From: an uncultured Campylobacteraceae bacterium
GTDB lineage: Bacteria; Campylobacterota; Campylobacteria; Campylobacterales; Arcobacteraceae
DNA length: 5,747 nucleotides
Reading direction: 5' to 3'
NCBI GenBank assembly: GCA_913057765.1
Contig: CAJXPH010000181.1
Coordinates: 1 to 5,747 of the forward strand
Below are positions 5,699-5,747 of this stretch, piece by piece. The position numbers were made by a program, and so were the translations under genes. A model generated the notes under the pieces. It saw only the letters and a program-made list of their open reading frames with translations. It made no database searches and had not been told where the DNA came from. Position 1 is the first letter of the stretch. Each line of letters starts with the position of its first letter.

Positions 5699-5747
5699 CT
5701 GTCTCTTATACACATCTCCGAGCCCACGAGACCAGAGAGGATCTCGT
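5699..5747 (-). other. Untrimmed Illumina Nextera i7 adapter (right end)
   Basis: Reverse complement of the left-end adapter: mosaic end at 5699-5717, adapter remainder at 5718-5732, an 8-base index CAGAGAGG at 5733-5740 (matches Nextera index N708 as I recall it), then ATCTCGT, the start of the P7 flow-cell sequence. It is not genomic. Confidence 0.97.

Noticed and set aside
1..5747. Composite or Tn5-like transposon bounded by terminal inverted repeats
   Set aside because: The repeats are Nextera adapter with index and P7 bases, there is no transposase gene, and no target duplication is visible.

Overview
The window looks like one complete short assembly contig, not an excerpt of a longer one. 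Both ends are untrimmed Illumina Nextera i7 adapter (about 1-40 and 5699-5747), so the genomic sequence is roughly 41-5698 and its neighbours on both sides are lost. The DNA is strongly AT-rich. The encoded proteins (a NapG-type Tat-exported ferredoxin, a C554-like multihaem cytochrome c, SfsA, small Cys-containing membrane proteins) fit Campylobacterota. An Arcobacteraceae-like organism is my best inference, but I cannot prove it without a search.

Layout. 173-919 (+) encodes a periplasmic polyferredoxin of the NapG/MauM type with four [4Fe-4S] sites. 983-2146 (+) encodes a secreted pentahaem cytochrome c. These two look like one periplasmic electron-transfer unit. Each is preceded by the same 16-base element at the same distance from a -10 box, which suggests a shared activator. 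2169-3014 (-) is an AraC-family regulator with a C-terminal GyrI-like ligand-binding domain; its stop codon lies inside its own terminator hairpin. 3139-3834 (+) is sfsA, divergent from the regulator. 3826-4113 (-) is a small membrane protein with a C-terminal zinc ribbon; it overlaps the end of sfsA tail to tail at a palindrome that likely terminates both. 4285-4500 (+) is a DUF2892-like small membrane protein, divergent from the zinc-ribbon gene. 4502-5623 (-) is a secreted PQQ-dependent sugar dehydrogenase of the YliI/soluble glucose dehydrogenase family, starting at GTG. Short open frames at both edges (42-146 +, 5643-5698 -) may be the ends of truncated neighbouring genes.

How the genes work together. 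Only the first two show a clear functional link: the ferredoxin and the cytochrome would both act in the periplasm as electron carriers, with the quinol-side membrane partner and the terminal enzyme not visible here. The regulator, SfsA, the two small membrane proteins and the sugar dehydrogenase appear to be independent single-gene units. No RNA gene, CRISPR array or natural mobile element was seen. The most interesting signal is the duplicated promoter architecture of the ferredoxin/cytochrome pair.
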